This document shows positions 39,667 through 53,400 of a stretch of 64,000 nt of DNA, piece after piece. The position numbers and the translations under genes are program-made. Below the pieces are notes generated by a model. The model was not told where the DNA came from and ran no database searches. It saw nothing but the letters and a program-made list of their open reading frames with translations. Numbering within the stretch: the first letter of the stretch is position 1; the number at the start of each line of letters is the position of its first letter. Source of the stretch: Melastoma dodecandrum (lineage: Eukaryota > Streptophyta > Magnoliopsida > Myrtales > Melastomataceae); contig JARUPY010000154.1 of the NCBI GenBank assembly GCA_029817715.1, positions 4,553,501 to 4,617,500 on the forward strand, written 5' to 3'.

Positions 39667-42390
39667 ATGGCGGCTACCACTACCCATGGCACGAACATGA
39701 CTGCCCCGACGAGGCGTGTCGCTTCGAGGAGCCCGGTGGTTAAATCAGGTGTTCTTGGTGTGGCTATTAAGGAAACATCCTGGAACAGCCTCAAGAGTTT
39801 GTCTTGCGTCTTGTCGAGGGAGCCCCTGATGCCCAGCCTTTCGGCCTCCAGGGGGAGTTCTGTCAAGGGAGTTACACGGGCGATGTCTGCCGCAGCTGCG
39901 AAGCCTACTTTGCCAGGGTTGCCTGTCGACTTACGGGGTCCAGTCTTGCTTGACATCTCTTTACTCTTATGTGTAGTCCTTTGATTATGTGATTTTGGTG
40001 GTTGTTGAAGCTGATGGTTGATGCCGATGCTATTTTTAGGGGCAATGTTTGATTAATGTTTAGTGGAAAAAAGTGCCTCGTGTTGATGGGAGGAAATAAT
40101 TTTTTGGTGATTATTATGGTCTGGATAGCAGGTAAAAGAGCCTTTATAGCTGGTGTTGCGGATGACAATGGGTACGGTTGGGCAATTGCCAAGTCTCTCG
40201 CAGCTGCTGGTGCTGAAATCTTAGTTGGTACCTGGGTTCCGGTGAGTAATATGTGAATTCCTTTTTCTCAAGTTGTTGTGTTGTTCTACATCTTGAAATG
40301 TGGGTCGTTAGTGAGACCATTCTTGGTTGTTGTAGGCTTTAAACATTTTTGAAACCAGCCTTAGACGTGGAAAGTTTGATGAGACGCGCGTGTAAGTGAC
40401 TGACTCTGCTAGTTTGGTGCTGATATGAGGTATGCTAATGGCGAAATTCCCACCTTTCAGTTTGCCGGACGGTTCTTTAATGGAAATTGCCAAAGTTTAT
40501 CCCCTGGATGCTGTATATGACAACCCTGCTGAGGTCCCTGAAGATGTAAGATTGAATCCTAGTTACCGGTGGCTATGACCACTTGAAATGATGAAATATA
40601 ATCCGATCAGTCACTTGAATGTTGATTTTGCCATATGCAGGTCAAAACAAATAAACGATATTCAGGGTCATCAAAATGGACTGTCCAGGTACTTTAGTAC
40701 TTTCTCTATTTGGGGAAAAATAGTTTTGATTATCCAATTAGTGTAATGATCTTGTTTCTTGGTGGCATACTGGAGTTTTCTTTCTCGCTGCTTAATTTAT
40801 ACCATCGGTGCCAAAACCTCATCTTGTTTATTGATACCCAAATTTCCATCAATCTGCATGCATAATGACATTTGACTTTACTTATTTTTTTGTTTTAATG
40901 TCAAATTGTTCCGCTTAAATAGATACCCAAATTGTTTTAATGTCAAATTGTTCTGCTTAAAAAACTGGTATTTCCTAGTTGTATCCGACAATAATGACGG
41001 TATCACTTATATCATTGCTTGATTGATTACAGGAAGTTGCTGAATCGATTAAAGAAGATTTTGGAACAATCGACATTCTTGTGCACTCGCTTGCCAATGG
41101 GCCCGAGGTTTGTCCCTTAATTCTCGCCATTACCTATGATATCCAAGATGGTCTGTCACATGTCCTTTTGTGCTTCTTTTTGCTGGTTATCAGGTACACA
41201 AACCTCTGTTGGAGACCTCTAGGAATGGCTATCTTGCTGCAGTTTCCGCATCAAGCTACTCCTTTATCTCTTTGCTGAAGCACTTCCTTCCTATTATGAA
41301 TCCAGGTAATAACTAGTCGGCAGATCTTCCTTATTTGTTAGGATGGACATTAGCGAGCTAGAGATACTAGAATCTGGTTGTCCATTTCCCTACATAGCGG
41401 CACTATTATGGCAGCACAAGGTGGCAATACTTCTCAACTCTTATACTCTTATTGCAGAGGGTGCTACTATTTCATTGACTTACATTGCCTCTGAGAAAAT
41501 CATTCCTGGGTGAGTATGCAGTTCGTCAATTGCTTCTGTGCAGTCTTGTTGAGAAGTATCTGACTTCAGACCTTTTCCTGCACAGTTATGGTGGAGGCAT
41601 GAGTTCAGCCAAATCTGCTCTGGAGAGTGATACACGAGTAAACATGTTACCTTTTAAAAAATGTTTATCACTTCCCAGCTTTGAGTAACCACTGTTTTTT
41701 CTTCTGACACGCTGTTGGATCAGGTGTTGGCCTTTGAAGCAGGAAGGAAACATAATGTCAGAGTGAACACTATTTCTGCAGGTCAGCATTCCGATTCACC
41801 ATGTTTTCAGAAACCTGGTTTTATTTGCTTAGGTAATGGAAGACATCATTCTTGTGAATGAAATCATTTTGCATGTTAACAACCCCTTTCACTAATCGAA
41901 GATGCGTTTTTTTATTGATACCTCGTTGGGCAAGCTCCTACATAGAGTCAATGGTGTTGCTACAGCAGTAAAAACCATTTTTGGAAACTATTTTAACTCT
42001 TGCAATATACCCAACTTGAATCTCATCGCAGGCCCTTTGAGAAGCCGTGCAGCAAAAGCAATCGGCTTTATTGACATGATGATAGATTACTCACTAGTCA
42101 ATGCTCCTCTGCAGAAAGAGCTTTCTGCCGGTAAGTTCCTTTGCTTTGTGTTGGATTTATCCCAAGCGGATAGACCGTGAGATGGCACAAGGAATGGGAC
42201 TTGCTAATCTCTTTTGATCTGTTGGATAACCATGACAGAGGAAGTGGGAAATGTAGCCGCCTTCCTCTGTTCGGCACTGGCTTCTGCGATAACGGGTTCC
42301 GTCATCTACGTCGATAACGGGTTGAATTCAATGGGAGTTGGAGTGGACAGCCCAACATTTGCAGGTCTGGACATCCCTAAACAGAAATGA
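39667..42390 (+). CDS. MOD1: Plastid enoyl-[acyl-carrier-protein] reductase (NADH)
   Basis: Twelve exons (39667-39937, 40132-40241, 40336-40391, 40461-40545, 40641-40688, 41033-41107, 41194-41305, 41458-41509, 41586-41637, 41724-41781, 42032-42130, 42239-42390) join in frame to 389 aa. The enzyme reduces enoyl-ACP in the last step of each fatty-acid elongation cycle in the plastid stroma. Exon 1 encodes a Ser/Thr/Ala-rich transit peptide. The NAD-binding start is [20 protein letters not shown] and the catalytic region is [20 protein letters not shown], with the Tyr and Lys of the short-chain dehydrogenase family. The C-terminus holds [19 protein letters not shown]. Two usually conserved glycines appear changed: NPEG instead of NPGG at the exon 7/8 join, and GPLRSR instead of GPLGSR in exon 11. 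Otherwise intact. Confidence 0.95.
40890..40961. repeat. 42-bp tandem duplication in MOD1 intron 5
   Basis: A 30-base sequence starting TTGTTTTAATGTCAAATTGT occurs at 40890-40919 and 40932-40961 with one mismatch. Confidence 0.9.
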
Positions 42391-42680
42391 ATGCCAACTA
42401 ACAAGTTAGGGGTTTCTTACCTGGGAGAAGGAGGTTGTCTGCTTTCTGGACATTTTGGGAGGATCGGAGAAGAAATAAAATTAGACACCGAGGGGAAGCC
42501 CTTTTCTTATTTTACTATTTTGATTATTTCTCTCAGAGATGATTTTCGTTGTAATGAAACAGAACCACGGAATTTTCGCTCATTCAACGTAGAAGAACTT
42601 TTTAGTTCTGTATGTGATCCCGGCTGAGTGAGTTATTTATTGCGTGATTCGCTTCTGGCACCAGTCCTATATTGTATTTG

Positions 42681-43164
42681 TGTGAACCGAGGAGAAAGCG
42701 GGCTCTAGCGGGCTTAATAAGAAGATTGTATCACGAGAGAAGTAAGAAGATCAACCTCTTTCAAATTGAAATATACATGAATTTTGGCAATGATTTTGAC
42801 TCGTGTGGTAGGACATATATTTCTATTACTATAAAATTCATAAATAAAGTCTTTAACGGTGAAGTTCCCATTATCCTTTTTGTAGTAACAAATATTATGT
42901 GTTCATAAGAAAAGAAAAGGAATTTGTCCATTTTTCGGAGTCTCAAAGGTGCGCGAAAACACATAAGAATTCTTGAATAGAAATGAAAAAAGATGGAATT
43001 CCAGTTCTTTCGAGAATGATAAGATATTTAGCTCAAGAAGATGGGTTGATCAGAATCATCGTGACTTAGTTCTAATTTCTCGTTTAAGCCCGTATCAAAT
43101 ACAACATGCTAAGTCAAATTTTCTTCATGGAAAACCTGCTTGATTTAGATCGGGAAAATCGTAT
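42681..43164 (+). other. Nuclear insertion of plastid DNA (NUPT), rearranged
   Basis: The sequence matches my memory of the plastid inverted-repeat spacer between the rps12 3' exons and trnV-GAC. Telling segments are GAACCGAGGAGAAAGCGGGC at 42684, GGAATTTGTCCATTTTTCGG at about 42920, and CTGCTTGATTTAGATCGGGA at 43138. Relative to the plastid it is diverged and lacks blocks, notably after 42795 and before 43085. It begins less than 300 bases after the MOD1 stop and ends sharply at 43164. Confidence 0.8.
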
Positions 43165-43800
43165 GTTATACAGTGTACAACGAAAATATTGTTCAAACGT
43201 GGTGTAATGTACAATGCGTTACTAAGCCCGATGGAGGCCTAGACCCAATTATTAATTTCGATCGATTACTAATCAATACGTTGTACATTGTATTACGTTT
43301 AAACAATGTTTTCATTGTACAATGTACTAACTTAAAGCGTTGTACATTGTACAACGTTAAACTTTTCGTTGCACAATGTATAACGGATAAATTAGTAATT
43401 GGCCGAAATTAGTAATCGGGTCGAGCCTTTTGTACCAGGCCCATTGGTCTTAGTAATCAATTGTAGATTGTACGATGTTTAAACGGTGTTTTCGTTGTAC
43501 AATGTATTAACTTAAAGTATTGTACATTATACAGCGAAAATACTGTTTAAACGTCGTACAATATACATTACTAAGCCCGATTGGCCTAGTACAAAAAGTC
43601 CGACCTAATTACTAATTTCGGCCGATTACTAATTGTTTCGTTATACATTATATGACGAAAATATTGTTCAAACATCGTACAATATACAATGTATTTATTA
43701 CTAAGCCCGATGAGCCTAGTACTAAAGACCTATACCCGATTACTAATTTAGTTTGATTATTTGTACATTATTACTAATTTCGCTTTTTTTTTTTGTACAT
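43165..43800. repeat. Fold-back repeat cluster with GTTGTACATTGTACAAC palindromes
   Basis: A unit beginning TTACTAAGCCCGATGG and ending in TTTCGGCCGATTACTAAT recurs in direct orientation near 43218, 43567 and 43698 and in inverted orientation at 43391-43457. Between units lie palindromes such as CGTTGTACATTGTACAACG (43338-43356) and diverged copies. The whole block could fold on itself. It is probably a non-autonomous transposon or a rearranged satellite. Confidence 0.8.
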
Positions 43801-44459
43801 CCACGAAAATTACCGAGGCATTTTAACCTTGTCCGTCTACCACACAAAAGGAACGGATTTTTAAAGCCCGTGCCGTCACTTTAAAAAGCTGAAGTAGCAA
43901 AGTGGAACCCGCCATCCAAGTCCTCCACGAAAGATGGGTTTTCAAATAGTAAGTGGGGAGATAGGGAGATCTCACTCGATTCCCATTTAAAATAGTAACA
44001 GCCGGTGGGGGGGCTCAAAATGAGCAAAAACTGAGCAAACTTCATTTGGCAGGCACCAGTTTCACATTTTTAAGAAAGAAGAAAAAATCGGAAGTACATA
44101 AAAAATAAACCCCCCCTGTTAGACTTTTCTTTGTACCCTAAATCTAAACTCGAACTTCCTCCACACCTCTTCCGACACCGCCCCCCAATCCATCCTCCGC
44201 CTTCAGGTATCCTTCAGATCCAACTCGGCAGTAAAAATTCCTCCTAATGAACAGGCACAAGGGATGAAAGAGATCAAGACGAGACGCGCACCTTCTCTTG
44301 GTCAACCCCCCCGATGACATGCTCTGATGCTTCCTAGCATCAAGTTGTCCCCTGACTCTGACAACTGCTGTTGGAATTCAGTAGGGTCCTTGAGGATATC
44401 GGAGCTGGTCTTGAAAAAATTGAAGTTCCTCAGCTGCATTGCCTGTTAAGCCCACCCTT
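43801..44459. other. Region downstream of PIE1
   Basis: Probable PIE1 3' untranslated region at its right end; otherwise no feature seen. Confidence 0.4.
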
Positions 44460-47400
44460 TCACCGGATATCTGTGAACTCTGGAAATGAGGAAAAATCAT
44501 CCAGGTCTGAGGTCAACCCAGGTACATAAGAATGAAGGACCATGTTGTTGCTTTCGGGTTCTGAGGGAAACCCTCCATCTGCGACGAATGAAAAATCACT
44601 CGAGACACCCTCCAGAGTGACGTAATCAGAACTGGGGCAAGAGAAATCGACTCCGTGGGTAAAATTATGAAGTGATGCTTCAGGAGTTGGAAGAAAGAAC
44701 CGGTCTATGGTTAAGCGGCTTGACTCGCCTAACTCTGAGCAAGTCTTCCTAAACTTGAATTTAATTGGCTTGATTACATCAGGAGGCAGCTTGTGCTTTC
44801 CCAGTAACTGATTCTTCTGGGATGAATGCCCAGTTGATGAATCTGACACACTGCAGCTGGAAATCCCTTCCAGACAAGATCTTGACGCTTCTCTGTAACA
44901 AAATAGCATAACATAAAACACCAGTGAAGTTGAAATTTCCTAAAACTCTCTCGGTCAGTTCAGAGAGTGCAGATACACACTAACAGGCTAATTAAATGCA
45001 TAACGACATCAAGCATGATCCAACAATTTCACAAGCACTTGTGTAATCAATACTATAATTATCATAATCTGTCTTACTCAGAGAACCTTTCCAATACATG
45101 ATCTGCATTGCACAGCAACAAAACAATGATATGAATTATCAGGCCAAGGGGGAGAGATTCACGGAATAATAGACAAGATGAGTTCAATTATGAGGTCCTA
45201 AACGCTTTGCCTAATTTATGAACTCGATTTCTACAAAAAAAAACATTACATTTTGATACTAGTCGATGTCACAAACATTTCCTGCAATGAAATCATCTAC
45301 AAGCATCAAAGTGTATGGCGTCCTTGGATGTGCAGTGCACTCCGGTTAGAAGGGATAAAAGATGGTTAGCACATATCATGGGTGTATATCTACTACACGT
45401 CATGGTTGCAAACAATTGGAATGAGGATGCCAATCATCTAACAGGTATCACCAATGAAAAGTGGTTGTAATCGTCCAAATTTACAGAAAAAAAAATGAAT
45501 TAGATCTAAAAGGAGACACAAACCAAACAGCCAGAAGCAACGGTATGAGTCATATCGAAAGCTATACCTAAAGCGAGATTCCAAGATGTCACCGGATGAT
45601 TTCACTTGATTGTGTTCTGCCATCATAGAGGGTAATGGTGGCGGACCATATACTGGTAACTTTATAATAGAAGGCAATGGATCATATTCATCTTTCTGTT
45701 GCTCCAGTTCCAATGTTATCTCTAAAAATTCCTCCTGAGTCTGAGATGAAGATTCCACCTGCTTCTCCGGAAGGCCAACCATTTCACTTAGCTGATGAGC
45801 TGAATCATGCAAAGCAGCAGCAACTACTTCCCTACTCCGATTCAAGTTAACCATCTTCACATTCCCAACATTGTTGAGCAAAGGATGACGACAGACATAA
45901 TTAACAGAACCCAAGATCATTCCATTTCTATGGAAATCATTTCTAGGCAAAAGCACACTCCTTTGCGGATACTCACGAGAGGTCACCTTCCACACAGATG
46001 CGAGGAGAGCAGTAAAGTGCCTCTGAAGAAGTAGTTCATTATTTGGCAACTCCACAATGACATCGAGAAGCATTTTCACCTGATCCTACAATGTGAAAGA
46101 AAAAAGGAAACAGAAAGGAACAATTAATGTTGTGAAACTATAAATGAGATGCAATAACACAACTCTTGACTCCAGGGTAACACAATCTTTTCCCCATACA
46201 AGACAAATCACCTTTCATTAGATAGGTTGCCTGAGATGAGCAAAGGGCAGTATAAAGATAAAGTTGTGGGTGTAAAATGTAAAATAAGAAAACGCATATT
46301 CAGAGGTAATGAGACATCTATCACTATGAAGACCCAAGGTTGGAGGGGTTCCATGATACAATAGGACACAATCTAACCCACAGAATGCAGGGGTGATCCA
46401 GAAAAAGGATGTGATAAATCAGAAAAAGGAGAAGAACGCCGCAATTACCTAAATCATCCAAGCAATTTGAAAAACCCAATACCTAAATCATAAAAGCAAT
46501 CTGAAATACACAAAGCTGGCATTACCTCTGTCACTTTTAGAGCCTTTCCTGAGGCCACAAGCTTCTCACTATTTGGGTTCTCAGTGGAACACAAAACATA
46601 TCTTTGGATGAGTTCCCTGAATCGTTCGCAACAGTGGACTGGGTGACGGTACCTTCCACGATAACAGCCTCCAGTAGGCATCCAGTTGAGCACATCACTT
46701 ACCAGACTCCAATTTGAGCCATACTCATGTACTGCAGCACATAATACTGCATCCTCCCGAGGCACCCAAAGATCAGGAGATGGAACATGGTCTTTAGAAA
46801 AAATGTTTGTCTTCTTTAACTTTTCTGCTTTTAGCATCAATACACGCTTTATTGGCAGGCCTGAGATGGATACTTTACCTCCCACACGACCTTTAGAAGC
46901 TGGCATCTGCTCATAGTCAGCAGGCATGAAATTGAATTTAGAAGAGGACTCATCGGGATATACACTAGATGACTGGCCCCCTAACTCTAATGGACCATTT
47001 TCCTTAGGGGCAGCCTGCTGCTTCTTAGACTTCTTCATCAAAGGATTTTCTTCAGTATCTTCTATAAATGATTCGTCCTTCTTCCGCTTTCTTGGTGTAG
47101 CTGAATCATATGATGCCATATCCGAGGTGTCATCACATTCAATCTCATCATCATCTAAGCTTACTGATTCCACGGAAAGTTCCCTTTTGACCGGTGGATC
47201 AGAAGCCAACTTACCCTTCTTCAGAGATTTAAATTTAGCTTTCTTTGTCTTCTTCTTTGTTTTTGATTTTGGTTTAGGATGCTCGCCCCTGCAATCCGAA
47301 AAGGAAGTGTATTCAATCTGATCCCGTTAACAAAAAATTAAACTAGCAAGTGCAACAACATCAACACAAGGACATGACCAGGAAGTTCCCAAGGAAAATA

Positions 47401-50400
47401 AAGGATAAGTATTCTAATGAACTAACGAGATACAACTTTTAGTTACAAATGCTTGTAACATAAGCAATCCTTTCTCAATTCAAAAGGATCAGCAAATGAA
47501 TTCAACAGAGGGGAGTCAAAAACTTATCTCGAAACAAGTTCATAGCAAGTAACACATTTTACCATAACCGCTCGTGTTCATCAAAAGCATCGATATCATG
47601 TGTCGAGACAAAGTTAAGGGTTTCTCTATGCACTTACCCATCATAGCCATTCTCATATTCCAGGGATTGCTCCTTTCGTTTTGCCTCTAATTCCAGCTCT
47701 TCAATCATCTGCAAACACACAATAGAGCAGTTGGATGGATGGATGGATTTTTCAATATAAATTGGCAATTGGTAGGTCACGTACTTGCTGTTGAGTCAGT
47801 GCCTCAACATGTTGTCGATAGGCCTCTGTTGCAAATTCAGCATCCCAGCCTAATATTGGAAACCAAAAGTATCAAAAAGCATTAAGCTAGGCAATGCGAC
47901 AGCACTAGCACACAAAACTTAAACTAGCAAGAGACCTAAAAGGATGAAAAAAGAGACTAATACTAGGATCTTAAGTGCACTAATCCTACTATCAACTGTT
48001 ACAAAAGGGCATCTCCCCATTCAAGAGAAATTTGCATTGTTAACCAATAGAGATCCAATGAAGAAGGCCGAATGGGTCCTAGATAAGCTCCAACAGAGTA
48101 ACAAACATTCTTTGTGACCAAAAAAGGAAAAGAAAACCAAGTAAAGTTTGCAACTTATGGGATTTCCAACAGCTTAAATTTTAATAAAATTTAATACTTC
48201 ACCTTTTTGTCCATCTAAATAAAAGCATTCCCAGAACTTACTTTCATAAACAAGAGGTTCCTCATCTTCGTCAATGTCTGCTTCCATATCCTCCTTATAC
48301 TTTTCTATGCGGTCCAATTCCCACTCTGACTCGTCAAACTTTACCTCAGATACCATAGTTGTCTTATCAATTATCGGGTCCCACAATTCCAGAAATCTAA
48401 TGGCATACCGATCAATTGGGCGCAGCTGATTTTCAAAGGATGTTGCAGCTTGTCCAGATGCAGCTGCTGCTGCTGCCATTTGTTTTACATCATCTAGCAT
48501 ATCAAAATCATCTTCCTTGGAAGCCAGAGTGAGTGCCCCTTCTTCATCAAAACTAATAGTCTTTGGAACAGGCTGAATTTCCTTAGGAAACGCCATATGC
48601 AAGCCATTATGATCTGCAGCCTCTTCTTCCTTCAAATCCTCTTCATTGGCAAACTCATCATCTTCCATTTTCCCGATAGCTTCATCAGTAAATTCCTGAT
48701 TTTCGACAGCTTCTTCCTGTTCAACTCTCTTCAGTGCCATATAATCAGCTTCATCTTCAGCATACTTTAAAGCAGCTTCCACATCTGCATGAGATGGAGA
48801 AATCTCAAGCTCGTTGATATGGCTTTTCTCCTTTCGCGCACCCTGAAAAGGAAGGCTCCTATGACCAGAAAAAAGCTCCATTGGGTCAAGCTTCTTAAAA
48901 AACTCAGTATTGTACCCTCCACTCTGTATGACGAGATCATCAAGAGCCCGCTTTTGATTTGCTTTCTTCAAAATATTTTCTTCTATGGTGCTTTCACTAA
49001 TCAGTCTGTAGATGTGTACCTCTCGGGTCTGTCCAATCCGGTGGCATCGATCTTGAGCCTGTTGATCCATGGCCGGATTCCAGTCGCTATCATAAAAGAT
49101 AACAGTATCCGCACCAACAAGGTTAATGCCAACGCCTCCGCTCCGGGTTGACAAGATAAAAAGGAAATATTTAGGGTTTGTGTTAAATCTCTGCATTAAA
49201 GCCTGCCTCTCCTCCGGTTGGGTGGAACCATCAAGCCGCATATAAGTATAGCCATACAAGTTTATGAAAGCTTCCAAGATATCCAGCATCTTAGTCATTT
49301 GGGTAAATATCAAAGCCCGATGCCCTTCATATTTCAATTTCCTCAGCAAGACTGCGAGTTCCTGCAATTTCCCACAATCAAACTGTATGAGCCGTCTGTC
49401 AGGAAAGTATACTTGCCTCCTTACAACAGCCGGTCTAATCGGAGATAAAAGAGGAGATGCCATTTGAGAAAATCTCTCTCGGTAACTATGGTCCAGAAAA
49501 ACAGGCGTGTCAGTTTTACTGCACCAACAAACTGGTTCTGGGGCTCGTGCAGGAGGAATTACAAACATAAAACTCTCAATCAAGTCAATCCTCCTCTCAA
49601 ACCACTCTATCGGGGAAAGCACAACATTAGCAAGATTTGAAGAGTATAAATGGAATGAACAGCTGGCCTTTTGCCGATGAAGATCATAAACTGGATGCCT
49701 AATTGTGACTAATTCACGCATTGATGTCGAATATATTGGTTTCCTGCGGCACCTCAATGAATTCCACCAAGCAACAGATGCAGCCCGGTCCTTTGCTTCT
49801 CTAAGTCTGTCCTGCAATAAAGCTGTCTGTATCTCCTCAAATATATTCAACTTAACAAGCTTTTTCCGATAATTAGACTGATGAAAAATCTCCTTTTGCT
49901 CCTCCATCAAGACCCTATCTTTTATTAAAGCTGCTGGTGTTTGAATAGCCATTACCTCTTCACACTCCCATGATGTCATAGAAAAATCCAACTGAGTAAA
50001 CACGAACCCAAGTCCCTCAATGTCAATGGTAAATGGTGCGCGTGACAGCATGGAGCACACCAAAGAACTCAGCTGAGTATCAATACCACTCATATCAAAA
50101 GAGCTTATTATTGGCCGGCCTTCAAATAAATCAGGATGGTTGCAAACCTTACGTAGTTGCATTATAACACTGATCATTCCAAAAAAATTAGCACTTGCAA
50201 GTGTTGCCTGTGTGTCCGAGCTGGCAATGAAGTCTTCATATAAGTTGCGTTGTCTCCTTGAAAGCCTGCAATATATCACATGTTCATGCTTCATTGGTAG
50301 CTGTTTCTCCACATCCCTCTTCAATCTGCGGAGTAGAAATGGTCTAAGGACATTATGCAGACGATCAATAACTTCCCTGTTCACATTTTCCTGTCCCTCT

Positions 50401-53400
50401 ACCATTCCTGATATAGGGTTACAGAACCAATCCTTAAACTCCTGATGAGACTGAAAAATATGTGGCATCAGAAAGTGCATTAAGGACCACAATTCCATGA
50501 GATCATTCTGCAGAGGAGTCCCTGTCAACAAAATTCGCCGCTTAGAATGGAAGTTCAGAAGAGTTTGCCACCTCTGGGACTTCCAATTCTTAATGAGATG
50601 AGCCTCATCCAAGATTAAGTACTTCCACTTCTTCCGCTTGAAGATTTTTGAGTCCTGTATAACAAGCCTGTATGTCGTTATACACACATGAAAAGAGTTT
50701 GGCTTCATCCAGCCCTGCCTTTTATATCTCCTTTCTTTTGCACTTCCGAAGTAAGTCAAGATCTTAAAAGCAGGGCACCATTTTAAGAACTCGGTTTCCC
50801 AGTTGAGCATGACACTTGTTGGCACTACAATGAGGTGGGGACCCCATATCCCCTTCTCACAAGCCAGGTGTGCTAGCAGTGCAATTGTCATGATTGTCTT
50901 TCCCAGGCCCATTTCATCAGCCAAAATACCGTTCAGTCTTTGTTCATACATCGTCACCAGCCAATCTAACCCAATATGTTGGTATTCCCGAAGAGGATGC
51001 TTAAGAAGAAAGGGAAATTTAGTCCGCACTGTAGTTGTTGAGAATGTATTCCCTGTAGGCTGTGCAGATCTGGCAGCTGCAGCTGCATCTGCAATTCTGT
51101 TATCTGTTGCCCTAACCTCTGATTCTAATAAAGATCCAGCTTTATGCTCGTCAACGGGAGAATCTTTTGATGAATGATCATTAGCTTCAAAATCTTCATT
51201 CTCAGATGTATCATTGCCAGAGTATGCATCATCTTCTATATCTTCAGATAAAGCAGAAGCATATTCAGACTCCTCTTCTGAGAGAGCACCGTTGACAATA
51301 TCCTAAGAAAAGGAAATGGGCACAACTAAATTAAGGAACAAAACAAATGCTTCAAGCAGCACAGACTGGGGCATTTTATCCTACCTTCTTGTACCTTGCA
51401 ATCAATTCTTCAAGAGGAATCTCACTATCCTTATTCAACAAAGCAATCTGCAGAGCAATAAAGACCCATATTAATGAACACAACATACAGGGAACAACAG
51501 AAGTCCATCCATACTACCAAGGACTACACTTTGGTTCCATAATCATTCTACAATGATATGGAATTTAAAGAGGATTTATAGTCCACTTTGTCAACCATAC
51601 CTCATCTGTTGGATCATAATCATCATTTTTCGCCAATCTCTCCTCTTCAGATAAGGTAGCTTCATCATCCTGTCAATTACAAATATTCATGTCTACTGTA
51701 TAAAAGAAATGAAGTCCATTCTTTATAATCTTAGAATGTAAACTATAAAAAGACAAGGAAACTTTTGAAATTATCCATATTTAAAAGCTATGAACAAATA
51801 GCTATTTTTTTTTACCTTTTCATCTCCACAGTGAATAATGTATTCATCGTCTTCCTACATCACACAGTAAAGAAGACTCATTTGAAGGTTTGCATAATGC
51901 AGTAAAAAGCAGTTAGATACGGTAAAAAAATTGAACACAAAATTATGTCATATAGAAAATGAACTCTTTGGCAAAGAACTTGAACAAATGAAAACTCCTT
52001 GCAGTGGATATGTTTTATATACGATCAGAAGACTGATACTGCATAAATGTCCTGTCTAAAAATTCCAGAACTTAAATAACCCGGCTAACAACCTATTTTA
52101 ATGCAGTATTGCAGGAAAAGATTCCAGCATTCCCTCAAGCACAACATTAGGCAGATTACACTTTCCTTATCAGCGGACATCTGCATAAGAAGCTATTGAG
52201 AAAGGATTGCTAGTAAAAACCATAAAACTGAAAAATCCATCGGATCTGTTTCTTCACTTACAATTCCGCAACCGAAATGAGATGTTCAAGTAAACCAACA
52301 GTTTTCATAATCATACAATCCAGCCATTTAGAGGCCCAAGTGATTCATCATGCTAGAATCAACGAAAAATCCAGTGCTGGCATTTTTTCATGAAAATTGA
52401 AAATTAAATGAAAATTGGATATCTTATACCTGATCCTCGAGCAACTCAGTGGACAGGTGATTCCCATCAGCGGCGCCAACATTGTCTAAAGCATTTTTAG
52501 CCTTATATAAATCCAATCCAGGGAGATGGCCTTCTGGTGAAGACAAGCAGCCATTACTATCTATCTGAAAGTAAAAAGGAAAATATTTACACCGAACGCT
52601 GGTACTGTCAATAACTTGCAACTGCGACAATAAAACACATACAACTTACACAACGACGACCAGTTTCAACAACCAAGCAATTGGAGCCTGTCTTGTCTAC
52701 ATCAGCATTTTCATTGCCTGCATTTGCTGAATGGTGGCGCAGAAATTAGGCATGCTCAGAGTTGACAATAACAAACAAAGCAAGTGACTGATACACTTAC
52801 TTTGCTCTACTTTATCCAACATGTCTCCAGATACATCACCCATTTCACCCCTACTCGAGGGGCTAGAGACTGATGTATGTTCAGCTGCTTGCTTTCCACC
52901 TCCAGGACTACTTTCTGGGTTACCTGATAGTGTACAACCCGAAGATCAGTAATAGCATTGGTATGGAGTCCATCATGTGAAACATGTTTCTATGGGAAAC
53001 AATAAACCACAAGCGCAGTATCATGTCCTGTCCTACAATTTCAGCAAAAAATACAAAGCAAAAACTGCCATATAGAGTCAACCTTTTCCAGCATTATATC
53101 TTTTGAGCAATTCCGCAAGCGGAATATTAACTTCATCTTGCAATGCTTCAAGCTCTTCTCTCCTCTCTTCTTCAGTTATAAGAGCCTCATCTTCCTCCAG
53201 CGTTTGCTCATCATCATCCTCCAGAATTGGCAAAATTTGGAAAGCAAACTTAGTCATGAAAACTGATGATATCAAGCACATAATAAGGTTGACACAATGT
53301 ATGAATGAAAGGGACTACAGACTAAAAGAAATATCAGTCATGTGAGACATTCTCAATGAAGAACATGAATACATGGTAGAACAGTATGATAAAGTCCTTT

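Noticed and set aside
43165..43800. CRISPR-like array
   Set aside because: Units are diverged, occur in both orientations and lie in a plant nuclear genome; a fold-back transposon or satellite fits better.
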